DNA of 64,000 bases from G963665405 sp963665405 (GTDB lineage: Bacteria; Chloroflexota; Dehalococcoidia; Lucifugimonadales; G963665405), in the NCBI GenBank assembly GCA_963665405.2, contig CAXXUH010000004.1, positions 434,001-498,000 of the forward strand, read 5' to 3'. How positions within the stretch are numbered: position 1 is the first letter of the stretch; every line of letters starts with the position of its first letter. The position numbers and the translations under genes are program-made. The notes below the pieces were generated by a model that was not told where the DNA came from, did not search any database, and saw nothing but the letters and a program-made list of their open reading frames with translations. Positions 1-8,166 of the stretch are shown here, one piece after another.

Positions 1-514
1 CCGCGACTTTGGTGAGGAGCTGTCCTGCCGCCACGAGGCCACCGGCGAACAGCAGGAAGAGGAAGGACGCGTCCAGAGTCATCCGTCGGCTCCCGCCGTT
101 GCGGCGGAGCGAGATCAGCCCCGCACCCGCCACGGTGACGATGATCGCGACCCAGTGCCAGGGGCTGAGGTTCTCGGATAGGAAGATGACCGCCATTATG
201 GCCACGAAGACGGGGGACGTCTGGTATATGGCGATGACCTCCGACACCTCCTCCCTGCTGAGCACCCAGAACATCACCACGAGCGACGTGCCCCAGAGGA
301 ACCCGGACGCGACCGCCGTCACCCACACGTCTATCGGGTAGGACTGCATCGGCACGATTAACAGCGGGATCGCCGATCCCGGGATCTGGATGAAGCCGGT
401 GAGCACCGTGAACGTAGCGGGGCTCGGCGCGATCCGCGAGAGGATCACCTTGTCCAGGATGCCGACGACGGCGAAGCCGGCGGCGCTCGCCAGCGAGAGG
501 AGTACCCAGTCCAT
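1..514 (-). CDS. EamA/DMT-family transporter, 3' end outside window
   Basis: The 171 visible residues begin MDWVLLSLASAAGF and consist of repeated hydrophobic segments with the EamA-type stretch SEVIAIYQTSPVFVAIMAVI near residues 95-115, followed by a further helix and a basic loop (SLRRNGGSRR). This is the N-terminal half of a ten-helix drug/metabolite transporter of the inner membrane; the substrate cannot be told. The C-terminal half lies beyond position 1. The ATG at 514 is 12 bases downstream, on the minus strand, of the stop of the epimerase gene, so the two are probably co-transcribed. Confidence 0.8.
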   Translation of the reverse strand, partial: MDWVLLSLASAAGFAVVGILDKVILSRIAPSPATFTVLTGFIQIPGSAIPLLIVPMQSYPIDVWVTAVASGFLWGTSLVVMFWVLSREEVSEVIAIYQTSPVFVAIMAVIFLSENLSPWHWVAIIVTVAGAGLISLRRNGGSRRMTLDASFLFLLFAGGLVAAGQLLTKVA

Positions 515-526
515 TCGCCGAGCCGC

Positions 527-1279
527 CTAGGGGAACGTATCCGCTGAGTCGGCAGGCTCCCAGCCCAGGACCTCCCTGGCGTGGTCCAGGTCCCTATAGC
601 CGAACCTGTTTCCGGAGGTGGCCAGGAAGATGTCGTAGCGAAGGTCGTCCGGGGCGTCGATGCAGTCCGTGAGAATCCGCACGACATCCTGGTGACTGAG
701 GTAGATGGATCGCCCCATAACCGTCTCCGGCTTGCCCGAGGCAGGGACCGATCCGATCCGGACGCAGAGTATGGACAGGTCGTACTCGTCTGAGAAGTAT
801 CTGCCGACGGCCTCACCCCACACCTTCGACGCGCCATAGAGCCCGCGGGGTCGCACCTGCTCGTGGGTGATCATCGGCCAGTCGCTCGGTATGTCGTCGT
901 ATCGGCCGGTGACCAGCGCGTCATAGGGAGGGACGCGCTCCCACCCCTTGATCGTCGCTCCACTGCTGGCGAACACGACCCTCTTTACCCCGGCTAGCCG
1001 GGCAGCCTCGTAAACGTTGTACGTCCCGGCGATGTTCACCGCGAGAGTGCCCTCCCAGGAGGCGTCGGTCAGCACCGCGGACAGGTGGACAACCACGTCC
1101 TTCCCCTCGAAGGCGGGCTTGATCGCCTCCAGATCGGCGATGTCTGCCTGGTGGCACTCCACTCCCGCTACAGGCCGGCGGTTCAGCGCGCTCAGCTCGT
1201 AGCCGCCCTTCTCCTCCAGGTGATCGCGCAGCAGGCCTCCGATCAATCCGCTCATGCCGGTGACGAGAACTCGTTTCAT
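527..1279 (-). CDS. NAD-dependent epimerase/dehydratase (extended SDR)
   Basis: A 250-residue protein with an N-terminal Rossmann fold: VTGMSGLIGG (residues 6-15) fits the TGxxGxxG dinucleotide-binding signature. The catalytic pair is YGASK near residue 148. Length is short but normal for extended SDRs of the uronate-dehydrogenase-like or sugar-epimerase type; the substrate is not assignable. The start is the ATG before KRVLVTG, because the upstream in-frame sequence is low-complexity and not SDR-like. It is divergent from the molybdenum hydroxylase gene and runs into the EamA transporter gene. Confidence 0.85.
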   Translation of the reverse strand: MKRVLVTGMSGLIGGLLRDHLEEKGGYELSALNRRPVAGVECHQADIADLEAIKPAFEGKDVVVHLSAVLTDASWEGTLAVNIAGTYNVYEAARLAGVKRVVFASSGATIKGWERVPPYDALVTGRYDDIPSDWPMITHEQVRPRGLYGASKVWGEAVGRYFSDEYDLSILCVRIGSVPASGKPETVMGRSIYLSHQDVVRILTDCIDAPDDLRYDIFLATSGNRFGYRDLDHAREVLGWEPADSADTFP

Positions 1280-1415
1280 TCGTGGGACCTCCAGTGAGGG
1301 AGTTTCCGGGGTTGCAGGCGACCGCCTCGGGCCTCTCCCGAGCCCCGCTATGGTAACATGATGGCCGCCACGCACACCCTATTCATCCCCACGCGGGACC
1401 AGATCTGGAGGCTCC

Positions 1416-3683
1416 ATGACATCCACGTTCACCGACAGAACCGCCGCGTATAAGGTCATCGGAACACGGCCCATCAGGCACGACGGCGTGGACAAGGTGA
1501 CAGGCAGGGCAAAGTACGGCGCGGACATTAACCTGCCGGGCCTTCTCCACGGAAAGGTGCTCAGAAGCCCCCACGCCCACGCCCGGATCAAATCCATCGA
1601 CACGTCGAGGGCCGAGTCGCACCCGGACGTAAAGGCCGTCGCGACGTCCGCAGACCTGGCCCCCAGCCCCGCCGTGGGGAAAGACGTCGTTCCAGGCCAG
1701 AACACCAGCGATAACGTCATGGCCAGGGGGAAGGTGCTTTACCGGGGCCACGCCGTCGCGGCGATTGCCGCGGCCAGCCCGGACGTCGCGGAGGAGGCGC
1801 TGTCACTCATCGACGTGGAGTACCAGGTGCTCCCCGCGGTCTTCGACGTCGAGGACGCTATGAAGCCGGGGGCGCCTATCCTTCACGAGGGGATGAAAAC
1901 CGCGAGCGAGCCCGAGGCCGCTCCCAACGGGACCAACGTCGCGGACCACGAGCAGTACCGCCTGGGCGACCCCGAGAAGGGGTTCGCCGAAGCGGACATC
2001 GTTCTGGAGCGCGAGTACAGGACCAAGACCGTGCACCAGGGGTACATCGAGCCCCAGAACGGCACCGCGTGGTGGGCACCCGACGGCCAGCTCACGGTCT
2101 GGTCGAGCAGCCAGGGCCACTTCGGCATCCGCGAGCAGCTCGCGAAGGTCCTCGGAACCTCGGTGTCGACCATCAAGGTGGTGCCGATGGAGATCGGGGG
2201 AGGATTCGGTGGGAAGCTCCAGGCCTACCTCGAACCCGTCGCCGCCGTCCTGTCCAAAAAGAGCGGGCGGCCCGTGAAGATGACGATGTCGCGCATCGAG
2301 GTGTTAGAGGCCACCGGGCCGACCTGTGGCTCCTACGTCCGGGTCAAGATTGGCGTGACCAACGACGGCCGTATCACCGGCGCCCAGGCATATTTTGCCT
2401 TCGAGGCCGGAGCCTTTCCGGGGTCGCCGGTCGGTGGAGCGGCGGCCGCCATTTTCGCACCGTACAACATCGCAAACGTCCAGCTCGACGGGTACGACGT
2501 GGTCGACAACAAGCCCAGAACCGGGGCCTACCGCGCTCCCGGCGCACCGATCGCGGCCCTCGCGGTCGAGACCCTCGTCGATGAGATAGCCGAGCGGCTC
2601 GGGATGGACCCCATCGAGTTCCGGCTTCTCAACGCGGCCAGGGAGGGAGACCGGCGCGCCGACGGGGTCATGAACGACCGGATCGGAGCCGTCGAGGTCC
2701 TGGAGGCCGTGAAGTCCCACCCACACTACTCGGCGCCACTCAATGGCAAGAACCGGGGACGCGGAGTCGCACTCGGCTTCTGCCGAAACAACTCCGGCAT
2801 GTCGTCGGTGGTGGTGAACGTTCTTGCAGACGGCAAGGTGAGTCTGGTCGAGGGCTCGGTGGACATCGGAGGCAGCCGGACGGTAATCGCCCAGCACGTC
2901 GCCGAGGTCCTGGGGATTCCTATCGAGGACGTCATCCCCCAGGTCGCGGACACCGAGATGGTGGGGTTTACCTCGATCACCGGCGGAAGCGGTGTCGCCT
3001 TCAAGACGGGATGGACCGCGTACGAGGCCGCCAGGGACGTCGCCGGGCAGATGGTCCGGCGCGCCTCCAGGATCTGGGAGGTTCCGGAGGACCAGGTCGA
3101 GTTCCAAGACGGGGCCGTCCAGCACACGACCGACCCCGAGCTACGCATGACGTTCAAAGAGCTGGCAGGGATGCTGGGTGGGACCGGGGGGCCGATCGTG
3201 GGGAGAGCCAGCCTAAATCCGCCTGGATCGGTCGGCTCCTACACAGCCAACATAGTGGACCTGGAGGTCGACCCGGAGACCGGGAAGGTCGACCTGCTGA
3301 GGTATACGGCCTTCCAAGACGTCGGCAGGGCCATCCACCCGAGCTACGTCGAGGGCCAGATACAGGGGGGCACGGCGCAGGGTATCGGCTGGGCGCTGAC
3401 CGAAGAGTACGTCATGAGCGACGACGGGCACATGATGAACTCCAGCTTCCTGGACTACCGGATGCCCACCTCGCTGGACCTGCCGATGATCGAGCCGGTA
3501 ATCGTGGAGGTGCCCAACCCCAACCATCCGTTTGGGGTGAAGGGGGTAGGGGAGGCCAACATCTGCCCGCCGCTCCCTGCGATCGCCAACGCCCTGTACG
3601 ACGCCATCGGCGTCCGTTTCCACCGGCTGCCGATGTCACCTGAGGCGGTCGTCCGAGCGCTGCACGAGAAGAACGGGGGGTAG
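1416..3683 (+). CDS. Xanthine dehydrogenase/aldehyde oxidase-type molybdopterin-binding subunit
   Basis: A 755-residue large subunit of the molybdenum hydroxylase family. The N-terminal a/b hammerhead (from about residue 22, DKVTGRAKYGADI) is followed by the cofactor-binding part, including GGGFGGK near residue 265 and GAYRAPGAP near 370. The active-site glutamate lies in GVGEAN (Glu713). Family members hydroxylate heterocycles or aldehydes and need a FAD subunit and a 2Fe-2S subunit. Neither is encoded here, so this is an orphan large subunit or its partners are elsewhere. The ATG at 1416 follows GGAGG. The substrate is unknown. Confidence 0.9.
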   Translation: MTSTFTDRTAAYKVIGTRPIRHDGVDKVTGRAKYGADINLPGLLHGKVLRSPHAHARIKSIDTSRAESHPDVKAVATSADLAPSPAVGKDVVPGQNTSDNVMARGKVLYRGHAVAAIAAASPDVAEEALSLIDVEYQVLPAVFDVEDAMKPGAPILHEGMKTASEPEAAPNGTNVADHEQYRLGDPEKGFAEADIVLEREYRTKTVHQGYIEPQNGTAWWAPDGQLTVWSSSQGHFGIREQLAKVLGTSVSTIKVVPMEIGGGFGGKLQAYLEPVAAVLSKKSGRPVKMTMSRIEVLEATGPTCGSYVRVKIGVTNDGRITGAQAYFAFEAGAFPGSPVGGAAAAIFAPYNIANVQLDGYDVVDNKPRTGAYRAPGAPIAALAVETLVDEIAERLGMDPIEFRLLNAAREGDRRADGVMNDRIGAVEVLEAVKSHPHYSAPLNGKNRGRGVALGFCRNNSGMSSVVVNVLADGKVSLVEGSVDIGGSRTVIAQHVAEVLGIPIEDVIPQVADTEMVGFTSITGGSGVAFKTGWTAYEAARDVAGQMVRRASRIWEVPEDQVEFQDGAVQHTTDPELRMTFKELAGMLGGTGGPIVGRASLNPPGSVGSYTANIVDLEVDPETGKVDLLRYTAFQDVGRAIHPSYVEGQIQGGTAQGIGWALTEEYVMSDDGHMMNSSFLDYRMPTSLDLPMIEPVIVEVPNPNHPFGVKGVGEANICPPLPAIANALYDAIGVRFHRLPMSPEAVVRALHEKNGG

Positions 3684-3693
3684 CGGTTCGTGG

Positions 3694-3899
3694 CGTCATT
3701 CTGAACCCTGCCAGCGGCTCAGAGTGACAACAGGGCGGGGTGTGCAGACGGGCGCAGCCCCTCTGCTGGTCCTTCCGCGGGAGTCTGAGGGTGCCCCCCA
3801 GAAACCATAATCCTCTTTAGTCTTGGGGTGGGGCCCGATCGGCGTAGACGCGGGAGGCACTCCACCTCCCCAGATTCTTCGCAGCGCCTCAGAATGACA
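3694..3899. repeat. Intergenic repeat with 'cattctgaa...agaatgacaa' ends
   Basis: The 349-base gap between the molybdenum hydroxylase and CocE genes contains no coding sequence. It starts with gtcattctgaa (3694) and ends with the inverted form tcagaatgacaa (to 3900), with an internal copy agagtgacaac at 3721-3731. The same termini bound the MITE-like unit at 50711-50819. These are non-autonomous dispersed repeats; no transposase is present. Confidence 0.6.
3740..3833. repeat. Dispersed intergenic hairpin repeat, copy 1
   Basis: About 94 bases: gtgtgcagacgggcgcagcc, then gagtctgagggtgc, accataatcctcttta and ggggtgggg. A second copy lies at 3910-3992, and shorter copies at 22230-22296 and 38968-39030. 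All copies are intergenic. Confidence 0.6.
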
Positions 3900-3909
3900 A
3901 CGGGGCGAG

Positions 3910-3992
3910 GTGTGCAGAGGGGCGCAGCCCTTTTGCCGGGAGTCTGAGGGTGTCCCTCAGAGACCATAATCCTCTCTAGTTTCGGGGTGGGG
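3910..3992. repeat. Dispersed intergenic hairpin repeat, copy 2
   Basis: Near-identical to 3740-3833 over gtgcag..gggcgcagccc, gggagtctgagggtg and ccataatcctct. The segment gtctgagggtgtccctcaga can fold into a short hairpin. It immediately precedes the 3' end of the CocE gene on the opposite strand. Confidence 0.6.
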
Positions 3993-4032
3993 CAACGGTG
4001 GAGGACCCCCGTGTCAGCGCCCCTCTGGAACC

Positions 4033-5796
4033 CTACCGCGGCACGATCGGCAGCATGATGTGGGACGGGTGCTGGGTATCGTGCAGAATCGTCTGGGTCG
4101 CCGTCTTGAAGGTGGCGTCGTCGGCAATGATGTTCCCGGTGTTCGTGTTCCGGTCGAACCTCGGGAAGTTACTGCTCGATATCTCGACCCGGATCCGGTG
4201 TCCCTTCTTGAACACGTTGCTCGTCGCCCACAGGTCGATGTCGTACTCGTAGACCTGTCCCGGCTCGAGAAGCTGGGCCGGTCCCTTCGACTTGCGGTAG
4301 CGCGCCCGGATGATGCCGTCCGTAAGGTTTCTAGCATTGGATCCGTCGGCCGACACATCGACCAGCTTTGCCGTGAAGTCGGTGTCTCGCGCGTCCGAGG
4401 CGGCGAACAGCTTTACGCTGACGGGGCCGGTGACCTCGACATCGCGGTCCAGGGGCGGAGTCGAGTAGACCAGCACGTCGGCGCGCGTCTCCAGCGCCGA
4501 CTGGTTGTACGCACCGGGGGCGACAAAGGCGTCGAAGCAGCAGAGCCCTCCGCCATTGGTCGGCACCGGATCGATGGGGTTGTACAGGAAGACGTCCGGT
4601 GGATCGCCCCCGGGCTTGTCCGGGCTCAGGACTCCGTCGCCGTTCAGGGTGTTCGCCTTGCCCTGGCTATGGAGGTAGTAGGGAGTGTTCTGTGCTCGGG
4701 CCAGCGGCCACTCGTCCTCCTCCCGCCAGACGTTATCGCCCATGACGTAGATCATGACCGGCTTCTCTTGTCCAACGCCGTTGTCCATCCCCTTCAAAAA
4801 GTGGTCGTAGAATCGCAGGACCCGGCCCTGCAGGTCGATTGAGACAGAATAGGAGTCGACACTGAAGAACTCCCTGCCCACCAGGCTCCCAGGAAAGACG
4901 ACGCCCACTCCTCCGTGAACCCACGGGCCGATCAACAGCCTCTGCCCCTTTCTGGCGGTCTCGGTAGCCCCCATCTTGCCCATGCGCATGAAGTTCTGGA
5001 GCGTTCCGCCCAGGAAGATGTCGTACCAGCCGCCGTAGTTGAGGGCCGGAACCTTGATCTGGGGGTGGTGCTCTTCGATCGAGACCTTCTTCCAGTAGTC
5101 GTCGTACTCGGGATGATCGAGCCACGCGTAGTAGTAGTCGGCCAGACCGCCCTTTAGGTCCGGCCACTCCTTGAGAGGGAGGTAGCTCAGGGCACCCATC
5201 ATGTTGTCGACCGAGCCCAGGAGCTTGGTGAGCCCCTCGCTCGAGAGGTTATGCCGCCTGGAGAGGTTCTCGTAGTTCGCCGCGGCGAGGGCGGCGAGGG
5301 TCCAGCCCAGGTTGAACCCGAGCTCGAATGCTCCGCCCTGGTACGTCCAACCCTCGTGGTAGTCCGACGCGGTGACCCCGGGCGCTATTCCGGCGAGCGA
5401 CGGCGGAGCGGACGACGCAGCCAGCCATTGAGTCGCTCCCACGTATGAGGCCCCGACCATGCCGACCTTGCCGTCACTCCAGCTCTGGGAGCCGGCCCAC
5501 TCGACGCTGTCGTAGCCATCGTCGATCTCGTTGACGAAGGTGTGGAATTCGCCCTCGGACGCGTAGCGTCCCCGGACGTCCTCTATGACGAACGCGTAAC
5601 CGTTGATGGCTGCCCGGACCGCGTCGATCATAGCGTAGCGGCTCATCGGCCCGGTCCGGTCGTAGGGCGTCCTCTGCAGCAGCACGGGGAACTTTCCCGG
5701 AGCGTCGGGTCGAAACACGTCGGCATAGGTCGTGATCCCATCTCTCATCTTGATGGGCAGCGCCGACTCGAACTTCACCGAATAGCTGTCAGCCAT
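4033..5796 (-). CDS. CocE/NonD-family hydrolase (X-Pro dipeptidyl-peptidase-like S15)
   Basis: A 587-residue alpha/beta hydrolase. The N-terminal part matches CocE-type enzymes (MRDGITTYADVFRP, residues 17-30; FVIEDVRGRYASEGEF, 69-84). The nucleophile is Ser117 in GASYVG, within the family's GxSYxG motif. The C-terminal half is the jelly-roll lectin-like domain of this family (RIRVEISSSNFPRFDRNTNTG). Members hydrolyse esters or amides such as cocaine or glutaryl-7-ACA; the natural substrate here is unknown. It has its own strong promoter at 5880-5908. Confidence 0.9.
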   Translation of the reverse strand: MADSYSVKFESALPIKMRDGITTYADVFRPDAPGKFPVLLQRTPYDRTGPMSRYAMIDAVRAAINGYAFVIEDVRGRYASEGEFHTFVNEIDDGYDSVEWAGSQSWSDGKVGMVGASYVGATQWLAASSAPPSLAGIAPGVTASDYHEGWTYQGGAFELGFNLGWTLAALAAANYENLSRRHNLSSEGLTKLLGSVDNMMGALSYLPLKEWPDLKGGLADYYYAWLDHPEYDDYWKKVSIEEHHPQIKVPALNYGGWYDIFLGGTLQNFMRMGKMGATETARKGQRLLIGPWVHGGVGVVFPGSLVGREFFSVDSYSVSIDLQGRVLRFYDHFLKGMDNGVGQEKPVMIYVMGDNVWREEDEWPLARAQNTPYYLHSQGKANTLNGDGVLSPDKPGGDPPDVFLYNPIDPVPTNGGGLCCFDAFVAPGAYNQSALETRADVLVYSTPPLDRDVEVTGPVSVKLFAASDARDTDFTAKLVDVSADGSNARNLTDGIIRARYRKSKGPAQLLEPGQVYEYDIDLWATSNVFKKGHRIRVEISSSNFPRFDRNTNTGNIIADDATFKTATQTILHDTQHPSHIMLPIVPR

Positions 5797-5879
5797 CGAT
5801 CCCTCCTCGGCCCGAATGTTTCGAGAGGCTGGCGGCCGTTCTCAGCCGCGAATGCCGGTCGCCAGGGCCAGTCCACGGC

Positions 5880-5909
5880 ATACTATTCCCTGGGGTTGAC
5901 AGTGTCAAC
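5880..5909 (-). promoter_or_regulatory. Sigma70-type promoter with palindrome over the -35, for the CocE gene
   Basis: On the minus strand, TTGACA (5903-5908), a 17-base spacer and TAGTAT (5880-5885). The -35 lies within the palindrome GTTGACAGTGTCAAC (5895-5909, 7-base arms), a likely operator. The start codon is about 75 bases downstream. The rest of 5797-6044 shows no supportable gene. Confidence 0.6.
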
Positions 5910-6044
5910 GCGGAAGCGAACGCCTGTGTCCGCCAGTCGGACGGCGATTGGGGGGTTGGGTGGCTGTACGCGACGGGCAACGACATCGCCGCGAGTACTC
6001 TTCCCGGCGGACCAGCACATGGCGCGCCGGTGGAGTATTGGCTC

Positions 6045-6839
6045 CTACGCCGCCTGAGCGCTGTGTCTGAAGAAGGCCTCGGCCTCTTCATCTCCCGGGA
6101 AGACAAGCTCGACGCGAAGCTCGTCAAGTGTCACCTCGCGTGCCGTTCCGAACCGGGCCACCATGGACGCGGTCTTGATCACCTGGTCTCCGATCCGAAG
6201 GTGCGGACAGACCACCAGCTCGGAGCCAGGGCTTTCAACGTCAATGGGTACACCTTTCATATAGGCTTCCGCCCGCTCCAAGAGCTCTCGAAGACGCTCG
6301 TCTGGACCTGAATCTGCCACTTCCCTCCGCATACGGCGCAGGAACATCCACCCCACTGCCGAGAAGTTATCGATCATCTCGCGCATCGGCCCCGGCCCGA
6401 GGAACGCATTGACGAGACTGATCGGGCCGTCACCAGTCACGGGAAAGATTCGACGACCTGCCGCATTCGCATCGACCAGCTCCCACCAGCGGTTGATGAC
6501 GTATGCGGGATAGGGCTCATGCGATTCGAGCATCTTCCGAATGGCGTTGCGGAAAGGTGCGGCGGCCCCGTCCGATAGCAGCACCTCCGGATAGCTGGGC
6601 GCTAAACCGGCGGCCTCCAGCAAGATGTTCCGGTCTCGTAGAGGGACCTCCAGCGCCTCGGCGACTTTGTGGACGACATCCTCTCTGGGCCTCGAACGGC
6701 CCGTTTCGATGAAGGAGACGTGGCGTTGGGATACGTCCGCTCGAACGGCCAGCTCCAGCTGGCTCAGTCCGCGTTGTCGCCGCCACTGCTTCATGTAGTG
6801 GCCGAAGGCCGTCACCTGGCCGAGAGTTGCTGTGCTCAT
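6045..6839 (-). CDS. XRE-family transcriptional regulator with MmyB-like ligand domain
   Basis: A 264-residue protein. Residues 12-70 form a helix-turn-helix of the XRE type (LSQLELAVRADVSQRHVSFI). The remainder resembles the MmyB-like ligand-binding domain (YPAYVINRWWELVDANAA; RFGTAREVTLDELRVELVFP). Members are repressors or activators that bind small hydrophobic ligands. It is divergent from the haloalkane dehalogenase and MFS genes, whose promoters share a palindrome, so it is the obvious candidate regulator (inference). The start ATG 6839 follows GGAGGTG at 8-base spacing. Confidence 0.85.
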   Translation of the reverse strand: MSTATLGQVTAFGHYMKQWRRQRGLSQLELAVRADVSQRHVSFIETGRSRPREDVVHKVAEALEVPLRDRNILLEAAGLAPSYPEVLLSDGAAAPFRNAIRKMLESHEPYPAYVINRWWELVDANAAGRRIFPVTGDGPISLVNAFLGPGPMREMIDNFSAVGWMFLRRMRREVADSGPDERLRELLERAEAYMKGVPIDVESPGSELVVCPHLRIGDQVIKTASMVARFGTAREVTLDELRVELVFPGDEEAEAFFRHSAQAA

Positions 6840-6910
6840 GTTTCCACACCTCCGGTGTTCTGTGGAGACGATTGTGCGTCTGATTCTGGCTGGTGGCAAT
6901 TACCTTTTAA

Positions 6911-7038
6911 GGAATTGAGACCATTACTCATCGTACTTACTCTAGAGCAAACCCGGGCAGGGCGTCGATGTCTCAGGCACCTGTTCGTCGTAGAAGTAGA
7001 CCCCAGGCCGAGGGCCGGAAAAGCTCAGGAGGAGCAAG
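6911..7038 (+). promoter_or_regulatory. Duplicated promoter/operator region, copy A (upstream of dehalogenase)
   Basis: TTGAGA (6915-6920), 17 bases, TACTCT (6938-6943) form a plausible promoter. The near-palindrome TTACTCTAGAGCAA (6937-6950) overlaps the -10. The ~130-base block, through gttcgtcgtagaa and ggccgagggcc to the ribosome-binding site, is repeated with divergence at 8029-8166. AGGAGG at 7027-7032 serves GTG 7038. Confidence 0.65.
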
Positions 7039-7920
7039 TGACTACCCACCATATCGGCGGATTTCCCATTCGAGTCGCGCTACGTCGAGGTGCATGGCTC
7101 CAAGATCCACTACGTGGAGGAGGGGTCGGGCGACCCGGTGCTCTTCCTGCACGGCCAGCCGACCTCGTCTTATCTATGGCGAAACGTCATCCCGCACCTG
7201 TCTCCCGTAGCCCGTGCGATCGCAATGGACAACATCGGGTTCGGCAAATCGGACAAGCCCGACATCGAATACCGGTTCGTCGACCACGTGAAGTACGTCG
7301 AGGGATTCATCGAGGCGCTGGGGCTTCAGAATGTGACACTGGTCATTCACGACTGGGGGTCGGCGCTGGGGTTCCACTATGCCATGCGCAACGAGTCCAA
7401 TGTGAAGGGCATCGCCTTCATGGAGGCGCTTCTGATGCCTATTCCCAGCTTCGACTCGATGCCTATGGACATGAAGGAGATGTTCCAGGCATTCCGCACC
7501 CCTGACGTCGGGTGGGACATGATCGTGAACCAAAACATGTTCATCGAGCAGCTCGTGCCGGGGATGGTCATGCGCAAGCTTACCGACGCCGAGATGGACG
7601 CCATCCGCGAACCGTTCACGGACCCATCGACCCGCCTGCCACTTTGGCGGTGGCCCAACGAGATCCCCATCGGTGGCGAGCCGGCAGACGTCCACCAGAT
7701 CGTGACCGCCTACGCCGCCAAGCTTCAGGAATCCGACCTGCCCAAGCTGCTGTTTCACGCCGACCCCGGCGCTATCACCCCGCTGCCCATGGTGGAGATG
7801 ATCAAGCAGAGCTACAAGAATCTGAAGACGGTGGACATCGGTCCGGGCGTCCACTACTTAATGGAGGACAACCCGCACCTGATCGGTGAGGAGATCGCCG
7901 CCTGGTACAAGACTTTGTGA
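7038..7920 (+). CDS. Haloalkane dehalogenase, HLD-II (LinB/DhaA-like), with N-terminal frameshift
   Basis: Alpha/beta hydrolase that would cleave carbon-halogen bonds. Counting from the GTG at 7090, the nucleophile is Asp88 with Trp89 (VIHDWGSALGF), the acid Glu112 (FMEALLMP) and the base His255 (GVHYLMEDNP), as in LinB. The halide-stabilising Asn of HGNP is Gln here (HGQPTSSYLW). Codons from 7051 onward (ISADFPFESRYVEVHGS) are homologous to LinB but lack a start; the well-placed GTG 7038 with AGGAGG is one base out of frame. One extra base in CCCACC (7044-7050) explains it and gives 293 residues, the normal size. It is either a sequence error or a lesion. Confidence 0.85.
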
Positions 7921-8028
7921 GGTTCCTGTGCCGGCCCGCTGCGGCTCACACCACGAAGTCCCTCACTACCCCTAAGACGATACGTGACGACCACCAAGGC
8001 AATAACCCTGAACGCAATTGCCGTTCAG

Positions 8029-8166
8029 GGAATTGAGACCATTACCTATCGTGCTTACTCTAGAGTAAACCAAGACGGGTTGTCGATGTTGTAACCGCCG
8101 GTTCGTCGTAGAACTGGACCCAGGGCCGAGGGCCAGAGAACATTGAGCTGTAGCGGGAAGCAAGAG
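8029..8166 (+). promoter_or_regulatory. Duplicated promoter/operator region, copy B (upstream of MFS gene)
   Basis: TTGAGA (8033-8038), 17 bases, TACTCT (8056-8061), with the perfect 14-base palindrome TTACTCTAGAGTAA at 8055-8068. It aligns throughout with copy A at 6911-7038. The conserved spacing and the palindrome over the -10 suggest a common regulator, most simply the XRE protein at 6045-6839. Confidence 0.65.
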
